From positions 26,697-90,696 of the forward strand of contig CAJMHI010000001.1 in assembly GCA_905213155.1 (NCBI GenBank): a stretch of DNA of 64,000 nt, given 5' to 3'. The translations under genes and the position numbers were made by a program. Positions 24,222 through 33,813 of this stretch are shown here, piece after piece. Source of the DNA: an uncultured Acidaminococcus sp. Lineage in GTDB: Bacteria > Bacillota > Negativicutes > Acidaminococcales > Acidaminococcaceae. The notes beneath the pieces are model-generated. The model had not been told where the DNA came from and ran no database searches. It saw nothing but the letters and a program-made list of their open reading frames with translations. The stretch's first letter is position 1; every line of letters starts with the position of its first letter.

Positions 24222-26131
24222 GTGTACCTGTCAATTTACTGGACCAAAATACCAGCAACCAGATTGCAGCAGGGGAAGTGGTGGAAAAACCGGCTTCTGT
24301 GGTTAAAGAGCTGATGGAAAATTCCCTGGATGCCGGAGCCAACCGGATTGATGTGAGCATTTTTGCCGGCGGCACGGAATTTATCCAGGTCAAAGATAAC
24401 GGCAGCGGTATGGATGAAAAAAATGCCCGGATGGCCCTCTTGCGTCATGCTACCAGTAAGATCCGCAAAGCTGACGACCTTTTAACCCTCCGTACCCTGG
24501 GCTTTCGGGGAGAGGCGCTGCCCAGCATTGCCTCTGTATCCCATTTCAGGCTGCTTACCCGGGAACCAGAAGCAGAGTTTGGTACCCAAATCACCATAGA
24601 TGGGGGTGAAGAGGAAGACGTTGGACAAATGGGCGGCGATGTGGGTACCACCATTACCGTCAAAGATTTGTTCTATAACGTGCCCGCCAGGAGAAAGTTT
24701 CTTCGTACCGTTCACACGGAAGGCCGCTATATCAGCGAAATTGTCAGCCGTATGGCGCTTTCCCGCCCGGATGTACATTTTACCCTCACTCGGGACGATA
24801 AGGAAGTAATCAATACCCCTGGCAGCGGGGATATCTTAGACACCATTGCTTCCTTGTATGGCAAAGAAGTCATCCGTCAGCTTTTAACCGTTGACTATGC
24901 CCAGGAGGGGATACAGGTAAAAGGCTACATCAGCCGCCCGACGTTGTTAAAAGGCACGCGGCAGTGGCAGACATTATTTGTAAATGGGCGCTGCATTAAT
25001 AACCGCATGGTCAGTAAAGCCATAGATCATGCCTACCAGTCTCAAATCCCCAAAGCAGGCTTTCCTTTTGCAGTGCTGGATATACTGGTAGACACCCATG
25101 CCATTGATATCAATGTTCACCCCCAGAAAAGTGAAATCAAATTTGGAGACGAGAGCGCTGTGTACCGGGCGGTTTACCATGCCCTGACTAACGCCCTGAC
25201 CCAGCCCATGGCAGGAAAAACGGCGACCGATGGCAGTGTGGCACTGGCGCAGCCAACGCCGCAGCATTTTTCGGCGGCTCCCGCCCAACCAACACCGGAG
25301 ACAAGCACGCTTTTTACCGGAGGCGACCGGGGGAACCAATACCGGTCCCCGTCTTTTGGACGGAGCTTTGCTTCCAGTCCTAATGGCAGTTATGGGCAAA
25401 TGGTGTGGAAAACGCCGGACACAATTGCCGAAGATGCTTCCGAGAAGTTCTTTGAAGCCCAGCGGATAACGCCGGAAGATCCCGCTGCAAGCTCTATCAC
25501 GGAATCTGGCAACCAGGAAACAGTGCCGGGTGAGGAGTTAGAAGGAACGCTAAGTAGTGGCGTGGATATGATCTGGCCTTTGGGACAGGTGGACCGGGTG
25601 TTTATTATCGCCCAGTCGGAAACGTCCTTGTATCTCATTGACCAGCATGCGGCTCATGAACGGGTATTGTATGATAAATTTGTCCGCCAGCAGCAGGATA
25701 TTCCCTCCCAGCAGCTGTTACTCCCACTGTTTCTCAACGTAGCCCGGATGGATGTGGATGCGGTTTCCAATTACCGGGAAGCCTTTTTGCAGCTGGGCGT
25801 AGATGTAGAGCCCGCAGGGGAAACGACCCTGCGTGTTTCTGCGTTGCCGGCGGATGTGCAAAGCGGCCAGGCAGAAGGGTTTATTGAAGATATTTTAACG
25901 CTGCTTTCTGAAAACAAAAATATTAAAGCCAGCGATCTCAGAGAAAGCGTGCTGCACTACGCCGCCTGCCACTCGGCCATACGAGCCGGAGAGGTGTTAA
26001 ATATCCGGCAGATGCGGCAGCTGATTTTGGAACTGTTAAATACAGAACATCCTTTTACCTGCCCCCACGGACGGCCTTGTATGATACAGCTGACCAGTGA
26101 GGAATTGTACAGGATGTTCAAACGGACATAA
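24218..26131 (+). CDS. mutL: DNA mismatch repair protein MutL
   Basis: A 637-residue MutL. The GHKL ATPase domain shows IAAGEVVEKPASVVKELMENSLDAG (residues ~13-37) with the catalytic Glu and metal-binding Asn, DNGSGM near 60, and GFRGEALPSIA near 92. A Pro/Thr-rich linker occupies ~325-420. The C-terminal dimerisation domain contains DQHAAHERVLYDKF near 470, the endonuclease motif DQHAxxER found in MutL proteins of organisms without MutH, and ACHSAIRAGE and CPHGRP near the end. It nicks the new strand after MutS binding. It starts with GTG overlapping the mutS stop. Confidence 0.96.
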   Translation: MSVPVNLLDQNTSNQIAAGEVVEKPASVVKELMENSLDAGANRIDVSIFAGGTEFIQVKDNGSGMDEKNARMALLRHATSKIRKADDLLTLRTLGFRGEALPSIASVSHFRLLTREPEAEFGTQITIDGGEEEDVGQMGGDVGTTITVKDLFYNVPARRKFLRTVHTEGRYISEIVSRMALSRPDVHFTLTRDDKEVINTPGSGDILDTIASLYGKEVIRQLLTVDYAQEGIQVKGYISRPTLLKGTRQWQTLFVNGRCINNRMVSKAIDHAYQSQIPKAGFPFAVLDILVDTHAIDINVHPQKSEIKFGDESAVYRAVYHALTNALTQPMAGKTATDGSVALAQPTPQHFSAAPAQPTPETSTLFTGGDRGNQYRSPSFGRSFASSPNGSYGQMVWKTPDTIAEDASEKFFEAQRITPEDPAASSITESGNQETVPGEELEGTLSSGVDMIWPLGQVDRVFIIAQSETSLYLIDQHAAHERVLYDKFVRQQQDIPSQQLLLPLFLNVARMDVDAVSNYREAFLQLGVDVEPAGETTLRVSALPADVQSGQAEGFIEDILTLLSENKNIKASDLRESVLHYAACHSAIRAGEVLNIRQMRQLILELLNTEHPFTCPHGRPCMIQLTSEELYRMFKRT

Positions 26132-26139
26132 GGATAACT

Positions 26140-26925
26140 ATGGATTATGGAGTGACGGTGGGCCTTAAAGGGTCGGCCGCTTTGATAAAAAAAGCCAAAG
26201 CCTGGGCAGAGGAGCTACAGCTGCCGTTTTTTATGCGGTCCCGGCATGGCACCTTGCAGGATTTTTGTGCAGAGCGGGGACTCAAGGCCCTTTTGATAGC
26301 TTCGCATCTGGGGGCACAAGTCTTTACCCAGGAAGGAATTTTGCGTTATCATCCTTCTATGGGCGTGCCCCGGATCCGCATCCTGGAGCGGGGCGGAACG
26401 GATCATTTGGTCGAAGCTTGTAACCTAAAATCGGGGAAACGCTATCTGGATTGTACCCTGGGGCTTGCGGCCGATGCTGCCGTAGCTTCTTTTGTGGTAG
26501 GCCCTGCGGGAAAAGTTACAGGACTGGAGGCGTCCCCCGTTTTATACATGCTGGCGAAAGAAGGTCTGGAAACTTACCCCATGCCGGACGATAAGAAAAT
26601 TGAAGCGGCGCTGCGACGAATTGAAGCTCTGTGGAAAAAAGCCGAAGACTTTCTGCCCACGCTGCCAAGTGACAGCTATGATGTGGTGTATTTTGACCCC
26701 ATGTTTCGCCGACCGGTAGGCAGCTCCGCCAGTATGCAGCCTCTGCGGCCCGCATCCTATCATAAGCCGCTGGATTGTGGAATGATTCGAGAAGCCCTGC
26801 GGGTGGCGCCCTTGGTGGTCGTCAAAGAACGGGATGAAGCGTTGCTGCAGCAATTAGGCGCGCAGGAAATCCAGGGCGGTAAATACAGCCGGGTAAAATA
26901 TGGCATCATCAGGAGGCAGCTATGA
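26140..26925 (+). CDS. SAM-dependent methyltransferase, RsmJ-like family
   Basis: A 261-residue protein with a C-terminal methyltransferase fold. DCTLGLAADAAVASFVVG near residue 106 is the SAM-binding loop, and DVVYFDPMFRRP near 183 is the catalytic-loop region, with the Asp-Pro-Met also seen in RsmJ (16S rRNA m2G1516 methyltransferase). Similarity to RsmJ is confined to this fold and motif, so the rRNA target is only a possibility. The N-terminal ~100 residues may serve substrate recognition. It overlaps the miaA start by 4 bases and follows mutL by 8, so it belongs to the mutSL-miaA operon. Confidence 0.75.
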   Translation: MDYGVTVGLKGSAALIKKAKAWAEELQLPFFMRSRHGTLQDFCAERGLKALLIASHLGAQVFTQEGILRYHPSMGVPRIRILERGGTDHLVEACNLKSGKRYLDCTLGLAADAAVASFVVGPAGKVTGLEASPVLYMLAKEGLETYPMPDDKKIEAALRRIEALWKKAEDFLPTLPSDSYDVVYFDPMFRRPVGSSASMQPLRPASYHKPLDCGMIREALRVAPLVVVKERDEALLQQLGAQEIQGGKYSRVKYGIIRRQL

Positions 26926-27854
26926 ACACCAAGCCTAAAGTCGTAGCCATCATAGGTCCTACTGCCACAGGCAAGACCGGCCTTGGGATTCGCTTAGCCA
27001 AAAAATGGGGCGGGGAAATTATTTCCGGGGATTCCATGCTGGTATTTCGGCGGATGGATATTGCTACCGCCAAGCCTACTCCGGAAGAACTCGCAGAAGT
27101 ACCGCATCATTTGGTGGATATATTGGAGCCAGCGGAAAAATATTCGGTGGTCGCCTTCCAGGAGCAGGCGGATTTTTGGATCCGGGACTGCAACCGCCGG
27201 GGCGTGCTTCCCATCTTAGTGGGGGGGACGGGGCTATATTGCCGGGCGCTTTTGGAACACTACGATTTCTCCACTGTGGATGAATCCGAAGGACTTCGCA
27301 AGGAACTCATCTCGTATGCAGAGGAAAACGGCAATGCGGCCTTGCATAAAAAGCTGGAGAAACTCAATCCTACGCTTGCAGAAAATTTGAAGGTCAATGA
27401 CAGAAAGCGTATAATAAGAGCAATTGAAACAACGCTGGGGGGCGATGCCGCATTCACTCGAAAGGCAGCAGAAAGTCCCTATGAGGCTGTAGTTTTTGGC
27501 CTAGCCATGGAGCGCCCGGTACTCTATGACCGGATTAACCGCCGGGTGGATTTGATGGTACAGCAGGGGCTTTTTGCAGAAACCAAAAGGCTTTTACAAG
27601 AAGGTATCCCTGCAAATTGCCAATCCATGAAGAGTATAGGGTATCGGCAGGCGCTGGAATATTTTCAGGGCCATTGGACCCAAGAAGAATGTATTGATAA
27701 AATCAAGCAAGCTACCCGGAATTTTGCCAAACGGCAGATTACCTGGTACAAAAAGATGCCGTATATAAGGTGGCTGCATCTTTCGGATCCGGTGAATGAA
27801 GCTGCAGCCCTAAAGGCAATGGAAGAGGTATTGTTAGAAGAAAGATTTATATAA
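26922..27854 (+). CDS. miaA: tRNA dimethylallyltransferase MiaA
   Basis: A 310-residue MiaA of usual length, which adds the dimethylallyl group to A37 of tRNAs reading UNN codons; MiaB then methylthiolates it. The P-loop is GPTATGKTGLG (residues 12-22). The substrate loop DSMLVFRRMDIATAKPT differs from the common DSMQVYRG form but keeps the key Asp and Thr. LVGGTGLY near 100 and the late RNFAKRQITWYKK segment are typical. GGAGG precedes the ATG, which overlaps the methyltransferase stop. Confidence 0.96.
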   Translation: MNTKPKVVAIIGPTATGKTGLGIRLAKKWGGEIISGDSMLVFRRMDIATAKPTPEELAEVPHHLVDILEPAEKYSVVAFQEQADFWIRDCNRRGVLPILVGGTGLYCRALLEHYDFSTVDESEGLRKELISYAEENGNAALHKKLEKLNPTLAENLKVNDRKRIIRAIETTLGGDAAFTRKAAESPYEAVVFGLAMERPVLYDRINRRVDLMVQQGLFAETKRLLQEGIPANCQSMKSIGYRQALEYFQGHWTQEECIDKIKQATRNFAKRQITWYKKMPYIRWLHLSDPVNEAAALKAMEEVLLEERFI

Positions 27855-27876
27855 AACGGCTACTCCAGAAAAAGGA

Positions 27877-28782
27877 ATGATCAGATTGACACGCAAGACC
27901 GATCTAGAGAATGAAATCAATATTTTTTTAGAGTATTTGACGGTGGAAATTGGGCTGGCACAGAATACCCGGGATTCATACGGACGGGATCTGCGGCTGT
28001 TTGCAGTCTGGGTGAACCGGCCTTTAACGGAAGTGACAAAAGACGATATATCCCGGTATCTCAAAATGCTGAAAGAACAGCATTATGCACCCACGTCCCT
28101 GTCCCGCAAGCTGGCAGCGCTCAAGGCATTTTTCCGGTTTATGACCGGGGAAGGGTATTTGGAAGAAGATCCTTCCGAAGTGGTGGAAGCCGGGAGCCGG
28201 GGAGCTATGCTGCCCAAAGTTCTGAGCCTGGAGGAAGTAAAAGCGCTTTTTGCTGCCGTGGATCTCACGCAAAAAGAAGGCATCCGGGACCGGGCCATGC
28301 TGGAAGTGATGTATGCCACCGGCATGCGGGTTTCTGAACTGCTGGGGCTTACCGTGAACCGTGTCAATTTGAAAACCCATTATGCGATTGCGTTTGGCAA
28401 GGGGTCCAAGGAAAGGTTGATCCCTTTGGGACACTATGCCATTTACTATTTGGAAAAGTATTTGCTGGAAGTACGGCCTAAAATGGTCCGTGCCCAGCAT
28501 CCTACGGATGATCTTTTCCTCACCGTCCGGGGCAGCGGCATGACCCGGCAGCGTTTTTGGCAGATTATCAAAGTATATGGTCAAAAGGCTGGTATCAAAA
28601 AGCCCCTGACGCCCCACATTTTGCGTCATTCTTTTGCGACGCATATGTTAAATAACGGGGCAGACCTTCGGACCGTGCAGGAGCTTTTAGGACATTCGGA
28701 TATTTCTACCACTCAGATTTATACCCATTTGACGGATAACCGGCTTAAAGCCGTATTTGACAAGAGTCACCCCCGGGCATAA
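27877..28782 (+). CDS. xerD: site-specific tyrosine recombinase XerD
   Basis: A 301-residue tyrosine recombinase of the XerC/D class, XerD-like, which resolves chromosome dimers at dif with FtsK. The SAM-like N-terminal domain covers residues ~10-95. The catalytic set is complete: Arg in ATGMRVSEL near 150, Lys in GKGSKERLIPLG near 174, His/Arg in HILRHSFATHM near 247, His in LGHSDI near 271 and Tyr in TQIYTHL near 280. AAAAAGGA abuts the ATG at 27877; a TTG at 27886 with better spacing could be the true start. No dif site was identified in this window, and no mobile element is attached, so a housekeeping role is likely. Confidence 0.9.
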   Translation: MIRLTRKTDLENEINIFLEYLTVEIGLAQNTRDSYGRDLRLFAVWVNRPLTEVTKDDISRYLKMLKEQHYAPTSLSRKLAALKAFFRFMTGEGYLEEDPSEVVEAGSRGAMLPKVLSLEEVKALFAAVDLTQKEGIRDRAMLEVMYATGMRVSELLGLTVNRVNLKTHYAIAFGKGSKERLIPLGHYAIYYLEKYLLEVRPKMVRAQHPTDDLFLTVRGSGMTRQRFWQIIKVYGQKAGIKKPLTPHILRHSFATHMLNNGADLRTVQELLGHSDISTTQIYTHLTDNRLKAVFDKSHPRA

Positions 28783-28793
28783 AGGAATAATCC

Positions 28794-29756
28794 ATGAGAA
28801 GAAAAAAATCAAAGAATCATTTTTTTCGTAATGCTGTATTATTGTTGGTGGTATGTGCCTGTGCCGGATTATTCTATGCCTACCGGCAGGAAAAGTCTGC
28901 CCATCCGGAAGAAAGCTGGCAGGAAGCAGCCCAAAAGACCATTACCGATACCGTAGAAAAAGGAAAAGAGCTGACGCCAGAAGGCAAAGACAGTGAGGAT
29001 AAGGATAAAAAAGCTACTGAGAAAACGGACGTAACCAAAAAACAGCCATCTTCTCCTGCTTCTGGCAGGGATTGGTTGCCGGGCCTTAGCAAACGGCAAT
29101 ATAAAGGAAAACTGGCAGTAGTGATTGATGACTGCGGGTATGATATGGACGCACTGCGTACCTTGACACGGCTTCCGCTGCCCATGAGTTTTGCCATTAT
29201 TCCCTTTAAAACCCATAGCCGGGATGCCTTGCAGGAAATTCGCAGTCAGGGACGTGTCGCTATGCTGCATTTGCCTATGGAGCCTATGAGCGGCGGCAGC
29301 AGCGAAGCAGAAGCGGTAAAAGTGGGCATGACAAAAGAACAGATTCAGCGTTTTACCCAAAAAGCCATTGACAGCCTGCCAGGGATTCAGGGCGTAAATA
29401 ATCACCAGGGCTCCAAGGCAACATCTAACGGTCCCACCATTACCGCAGCGCTAACGACCATGAAGCAGAACGGGCTCTTTTTCGTAGACAGCCGCACATC
29501 CAGCAACACGGTGGCAGAGGAAAAGGCTGCAGCGCTGGGGATGCGCACGGGACACAATAGTCTTTTCCTGGATAATAGCGCAGATGAGGAGACCATCCGG
29601 CGGCAGATTGGCAAAGCCATTGCTCTGGCGGACCAGTATGGATCCCTTATCGTGATCTGTCATGCCCGACCCCATACGGCCGCAGCCTGGAAAAAAAGTG
29701 TAGCAGCCATACAAGCTACCGGCATTCGGCTTGTGCCGGTGACCGATGTGTTATAA
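28794..29756 (+). CDS. divergent polysaccharide deacetylase family protein
   Basis: A 320-residue protein with an N-terminal membrane segment (residues ~10-27), a charged linker up to ~95, and a divergent polysaccharide deacetylase domain (YibQ/DUF610 group). Family marks are LAVVIDDCGYD near 104, LPLPMSFAIIPF near 125, LHLPMEPM near 158, NNHQGSKAT near 200 and FVDSRTSS near 225. Such proteins are exported and anchored in the periplasm. Their enzymatic activity is not established. It lies between xerD and htpX in the same direction. Confidence 0.88.
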   Translation: MRRKKSKNHFFRNAVLLLVVCACAGLFYAYRQEKSAHPEESWQEAAQKTITDTVEKGKELTPEGKDSEDKDKKATEKTDVTKKQPSSPASGRDWLPGLSKRQYKGKLAVVIDDCGYDMDALRTLTRLPLPMSFAIIPFKTHSRDALQEIRSQGRVAMLHLPMEPMSGGSSEAEAVKVGMTKEQIQRFTQKAIDSLPGIQGVNNHQGSKATSNGPTITAALTTMKQNGLFFVDSRTSSNTVAEEKAAALGMRTGHNSLFLDNSADEETIRRQIGKAIALADQYGSLIVICHARPHTAAAWKKSVAAIQATGIRLVPVTDVL

Positions 29757-29782
29757 GTTGGTGTGAAGGAGGAGGGATTGCC

Positions 29783-30646
29783 ATGCTAAAAACAACCTTG
29801 TTAATGGCCATGATGACGGCTATTTTAATGGTCATCGGAGAGTATGTAGGGGGCACCGATGGGATGACCATCATGCTTATCTTTTCCCTGGTATCTAATT
29901 TTGCGATGTACTGGTTCAGCGACAAAGTCGTCATCAGTCAATACAACGCCCAGCAGGTAGATGCTACAAGCGCCCCTCAGTTGTATCATATCGTGGAAGG
30001 CCTGGCGCAGCGTGGCGATCTGCCCATGCCCAAAGTCTATATCATTCCTACCCGTCTGCCCAATGCATTTGCCACGGGGCGCAATCCGGACCATGCGGCT
30101 GTCTGCGTGACAGAAGGACTGCTGGACTTATTGGAGCCTCGGGAAATCGCAGGTGTTTTGGGGCATGAGATGAGCCATATCAAACACCGGGATATTTTGA
30201 TCAGTACCATTGCTGCCGGAATGGCAGGCGTGATTTCGCTACTAGCCCGCTTTGCTTTTTGGTTTGGCGGTAGCCGGGACAACCGTCGCAATAATCCCAT
30301 AGCAGCGATTCTGATTCTGGTATTGACACCCATTGCGGCAGCGATTATCCAGTTGGCCATTTCCCGTACCCGGGAATATATGGCAGACTACACCGGGGGG
30401 CAATTGTCCGGTGATCCGGATGCCCTGGCTGATGCCCTTGGAAAAATCGAAGGGTACGCACGGCAGCGCACCATGCCCCATGCTACGGAGTCTACTGCTC
30501 ATATGTTTATTATTTCCCCGTTTTCTGCCCAGGATGCCAAGGCTCTTTTCAGCACACATCCCTCTACGGAAGAGCGTATTGCCCGTCTCCACAAGGAGGC
30601 TCAGGAAATGCGGGAGCAGGGGATACTCCATCCGCTGGTAGAATAG
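29783..30646 (+). CDS. htpX: HtpX-family membrane metalloprotease
   Basis: A 287-residue M48 family protease. Two N-terminal membrane segments lie at residues ~3-20 and 27-50. The zinc motif HEMSHIKHRD sits near residue 130, with two further helices near 145-190. The third zinc ligand is expected to be the Glu of REYMADYTG near 195. It degrades damaged inner-membrane proteins with the active site facing the cytosol. In E. coli htpX is stress-regulated; no heat-shock operator is seen here. GGAGGGATTGCC precedes the ATG. Confidence 0.93.
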   Translation: MLKTTLLMAMMTAILMVIGEYVGGTDGMTIMLIFSLVSNFAMYWFSDKVVISQYNAQQVDATSAPQLYHIVEGLAQRGDLPMPKVYIIPTRLPNAFATGRNPDHAAVCVTEGLLDLLEPREIAGVLGHEMSHIKHRDILISTIAAGMAGVISLLARFAFWFGGSRDNRRNNPIAAILILVLTPIAAAIIQLAISRTREYMADYTGGQLSGDPDALADALGKIEGYARQRTMPHATESTAHMFIISPFSAQDAKALFSTHPSTEERIARLHKEAQEMREQGILHPLVE

Positions 30647-30751
30647 CAATCAAAATACTACGAGTTCTCTTTCATGAGGGCAATTAAAATTTTCTAAAAT
30701 AAATGTAAAAAAATGAACAGTTTTACTCTTTTATTCTTGTAGCGAATATGC

Positions 30752-30812
30752 TAGAATAGGACCAGTGGAAATAATTGGACTGGAGACATAGCCATTTCCA
30801 CCTGCAATTATT
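30752..30812 (+). promoter_or_regulatory. gltS promoter -10 and structured leader
   Basis: A TAGAAT -10 box (30752-30757) with a poor -35 precedes a leader with two competing stems. GTGGAAAT (30765-30772) can pair with ATTTCCAC (30794-30801), and AATAATTG (30770-30777) can pair with CAATTATT (30805-30812). The first arms overlap by three bases, so the two full stems exclude each other. No known riboswitch class was recognised. Confidence 0.45.
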
Positions 30813-30842
30813 ATTCGTTATCTTTCTGAGGGGGTATGAAAA

Positions 30843-32084
30843 GTGGTACCGGTCTTGAAATTGACTATGTTTCATACATTGGCGCTGGCAGTATTGTCCA
30901 TTTGGTTTGGGGATTGGCTGAGAAATAAGCTGCCCATTCTGAAAAAATATTGCTTGCCCGGTGCAGTGGTAGGCGGTACGATCTTTGCCTGTATTTCACT
31001 GGCACTCTACGAAGCAGGAATTTGTGAACTCAATTTTGACTATAAGGTTGTCAACAGCCTGTTCTACTGCATCTTCTTTGCAGCCAGCGGAGCCGCTGCC
31101 AGCCTGAGCTTATTAAAAACCGGCGGTAAATATGTTATCCTGTTCTGTATTTCCGCAGCAGTTTTGGCGGCAATCCAAAATGCCCTGGCTATCGGCCTGG
31201 GCCAAGTTCTAAACGTACCGCCGCTGGTTTCCATGATGACCGGTTCCATTCCTATGACCGGCGGTCACGGCAATGCGGCAGCTTTTGCCCCCATGGCGGT
31301 TAAAATGGGCGCCAGCAACGCCTTGGAAGTAGCTATTGCCGCTGCTACCTTTGGCCTGATTTCCGGTTCTATTATCGGCGGACCGCTGGGCCGTTTCCTG
31401 ATTGAACACAACCACCTGACCGATCCTGCTCTGGATGGTAAAGGGGATGTGGCAGAACAAAACGACGGCGAAGTAGGGACTGCGATTTATCGGGGCGACG
31501 TGGTGCAAGCCATGTATCTGATGTGCTTGGCACTGGGCATTGGCGGCGCTGTAATGGTCGTACTGCAAAAACTGGGCATTGCGTTCCCGATTCACGTATG
31601 TGCCATGTTGGGCGGCATCCTGATTCGGTTGTACTATGATGCTAAAGCAGGGGATCATACCAAGCTGTACGAAGGTATTGACACTGTCAGCGATTTCAGC
31701 CTGGGACTTTTTGTGGCCATGTCCATTATTTCCATGAAATTGTGGACACTGTCCGGTTTGGGACTGCAGCTGTTCCTTTTGTGCATGGCACAAGCAGTGT
31801 TCATCATTCTCTACTGCGTATTCATCGACTACCCGCTCATGGGCAAAGGCTACGATGCTGCGATTATCGCTGTAGGACACTCCGGATTTGGTCTGGGCGC
31901 CGTGCCGGTATCCATGACCACTATGACTACCGTGTGCAACCGGTATCGCTATTCTAAATTAGCCTTCTTTGTAGTCCCGGTTATTGGTGGGTTCCTGAGC
32001 AATATCACCAACGCTGTGATCATTGTAAAATTCCTGGATATTGCCCACAGCATGACCGCTGCGGCTACGGCTTTCCTGTTCTAA
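30843..32084 (+). CDS. gltS: sodium/glutamate symporter GltS
   Basis: A 413-residue GltS of usual length with about 11 membrane segments in two inverted halves. Typical blocks are the LLPGAVVGG-like LPGAVVGGTIFA near residue 37, TGSIPMTGGHGNAAAFAP near 130-150, and the matching C-terminal-half segment VGHSGFGLGAVPVSMTTMTTV near 343-363. It imports glutamate with Na+, which fits a glutamate-fermenting organism. The start is GTG, 8 bases after GAGGGGG; the nearby ATG at 30836 is out of frame. The leader has competing hairpins. A strong terminator follows. Confidence 0.95.
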   Translation: MVPVLKLTMFHTLALAVLSIWFGDWLRNKLPILKKYCLPGAVVGGTIFACISLALYEAGICELNFDYKVVNSLFYCIFFAASGAAASLSLLKTGGKYVILFCISAAVLAAIQNALAIGLGQVLNVPPLVSMMTGSIPMTGGHGNAAAFAPMAVKMGASNALEVAIAAATFGLISGSIIGGPLGRFLIEHNHLTDPALDGKGDVAEQNDGEVGTAIYRGDVVQAMYLMCLALGIGGAVMVVLQKLGIAFPIHVCAMLGGILIRLYYDAKAGDHTKLYEGIDTVSDFSLGLFVAMSIISMKLWTLSGLGLQLFLLCMAQAVFIILYCVFIDYPLMGKGYDAAIIAVGHSGFGLGAVPVSMTTMTTVCNRYRYSKLAFFVVPVIGGFLSNITNAVIIVKFLDIAHSMTAAATAFLF

Positions 32085-32110
32085 TACAAGAAAACTAAAA
32101 AAGAATATAT

Positions 32111-32143
32111 AAAAACGGCTCCACTCCAGTGGGAGCCGTTTTT
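32111..32143 (+). terminator. intrinsic terminator after gltS
   Basis: CGGCTCC-ACT pairs with AGT-GGAGCCG with one bulged G, flanked by AAAAA and TTTTT. Confidence 0.88.
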
Positions 32144-32282
32144 GCGTGAAAGAAATCATCTCTTTATGGATGGTATTTCTGTTATATATGTAAGAGACAG
32201 TTTTTATCTCTTCTTATTTTTGACTTATACCATTATACGGGTTTTACCAGACTCTGTTTCCTGTACTTTTAGATTATACCTA

Positions 32283-32311
32283 TTGTATAAAAATGCGAAA
32301 AGACGTATAAT
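32283..32311 (+). promoter_or_regulatory. promoter of the amino acid ABC transporter operon
   Basis: TTGTAT and TATAAT with a 17-base spacer, about 50 bases before the binding-protein start. Confidence 0.78.
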
Positions 32312-32363
32312 AACATAACAAGACTAAAAAAACCTGGCAAGGGGCTTATTTGGAGGGGTAACA

Positions 32364-33140
32364 ATGAAAAAGATGCATGTATTGGCAGGACTAATGGCGG
32401 CGTTGATGCTTGCTGTAGCAGGCTGCGGCGGCAGTGATACGAAGCAGGCGGCAACAGAGCAAAAGGTTTTAAAAGTAGGCACAGAACCTACTTTTGCCCC
32501 GTTTGAATTTCAGGAGAAAGATTCCAAGGATTTCACGGGGTTTGACATGGACCTGATTCGTGCAGTTGGTAAGCAAATGGGAATGAAGGTGGAAATCCAG
32601 AATATGGGCTTTGATGCCTTGATTCCGGCATTAAACAGCGGAAATATTGATGCTGCCGTAGCGGGTATGAGCATTACCGAAGAACGGAAGAAAAACGTGG
32701 ACTTTACGGATCCGTATTATACCTCCGGTCTGGTCGTGGTCGTAACGAATGACAATACCAGCATTAAGAGCATTAACGACTTAAATGGGAAAAAGATTGC
32801 AACACAAATCGGCACCACCGGTTCCGAACGGGCTTCCAAAGTACCGGGTGCAAAGGTGACTAACTTTAACACCAACGCGGAAGTTTTCCTGGAACTGGAA
32901 AATAAAGGAGTGGATGCCGTCGTAATCGATAAACCGGTGGCAGCTTACTACCTGACCCAGGGAGGCAAAGGCAAGGACAAAATTGTAGGCGATACAATGG
33001 AAGCAGAAGACTACGGCATGGCCTTCAAGAAAGGTAGCAAACTGACAGCAGAAGCCAATAAAGTGCTGGCAGAACTGAAGAAAAATGGCGAATATGATAA
33101 GATTTATGCCAAATGGTTTGGGACAGCCGCTAAAAAATAA
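32364..33140 (+). CDS. polar amino acid ABC transporter substrate-binding lipoprotein
   Basis: A 258-residue lipoprotein of the family 3 solute-binding group. The signal peptide ends in an AVAGC lipobox with Cys near residue 22. Family marks follow: VGTEPTFAPFEF near 38, FTGFDMDLIRAVGKQMG near 55, AAVAGMSITEERKKNVDFTDPYY near 94 and GTTGSERASK near 140. It captures a polar amino acid such as glutamine, glutamate or histidine in the periplasm. It heads a three-gene operon with permease and ATPase. It closely resembles the orphan binding protein encoded at 60749. Confidence 0.94.
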   Translation: MKKMHVLAGLMAALMLAVAGCGGSDTKQAATEQKVLKVGTEPTFAPFEFQEKDSKDFTGFDMDLIRAVGKQMGMKVEIQNMGFDALIPALNSGNIDAAVAGMSITEERKKNVDFTDPYYTSGLVVVVTNDNTSIKSINDLNGKKIATQIGTTGSERASKVPGAKVTNFNTNAEVFLELENKGVDAVVIDKPVAAYYLTQGGKGKDKIVGDTMEAEDYGMAFKKGSKLTAEANKVLAELKKNGEYDKIYAKWFGTAAKK

Positions 33141-33156
33141 CTAGGAAGGATTTTTC

Positions 33157-33813
33157 ATGAATTTTGAGATTATCGAACAATCCCTGCCGCTACTTTTGGC
33201 AGGGGCAGGGATTACTGTTGAAATTACCGCTATGAGCGTAGGCCTTGGTATGGCTATTGGCATTGTGGTAGCACTGATCCGTATGTGTGGCATCAAAGTG
33301 CTGAAGGTTCTGGGGGATATTTACGTAGATTTTCTCCGGGGTACGCCGCTTTTGGTCCAGATCTTTCTGGTGTACTTTGCGCTGCCCGCCTTGATCCATC
33401 ACCGTGTGGATGCGTATGTAGCCGCCGTTTCTGCCTGCTCTATCAATAGTGGTGCGTATGTGGCAGAGATTTTTAGAGGCGGTATAGAAGCCATCGACAA
33501 GGGACAGATGGAAGCCGGACGCAGTCTGGGTATGACGTGGTGGCAAACTATGCGCCACATTATTTTGCCCCAGGCGTTTAAGCAGATCATCCCGCCATTG
33601 GGCAATGAATTTATTGCGATGCTAAAGGATTCTTCCTTGGTGTCTGTTATCGGTTTTGAGGAACTGACCCGGCGGGGGCAGCTGATTATCGCCCGCACCT
33701 ATGCATCCTTTGAGATCTGGATGGCGGTTGCTGTAATTTACCTCATCATGACATTTGTGGTGGCGCGGTTTACCGGCTACCTGGAAAAGAGGTTTAAAAA
33801 GAATGAACAATGA
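33157..33813 (+). CDS. polar amino acid ABC transporter permease
   Basis: A 218-residue HisM/GlnP-type permease with about five membrane helices. [19 protein letters not shown] near residue 56 is the family signature, and the EAA loop is [30 protein letters not shown] near 121-150. It forms the membrane channel, presumably as a homodimer since only one permease gene is present. Its stop lies inside the first codons of the ATPase gene, so the two are coupled. Confidence 0.95.
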   Translation: MNFEIIEQSLPLLLAGAGITVEITAMSVGLGMAIGIVVALIRMCGIKVLKVLGDIYVDFLRGTPLLVQIFLVYFALPALIHHRVDAYVAAVSACSINSGAYVAEIFRGGIEAIDKGQMEAGRSLGMTWWQTMRHIILPQAFKQIIPPLGNEFIAMLKDSSLVSVIGFEELTRRGQLIIARTYASFEIWMAVAVIYLIMTFVVARFTGYLEKRFKKNEQ

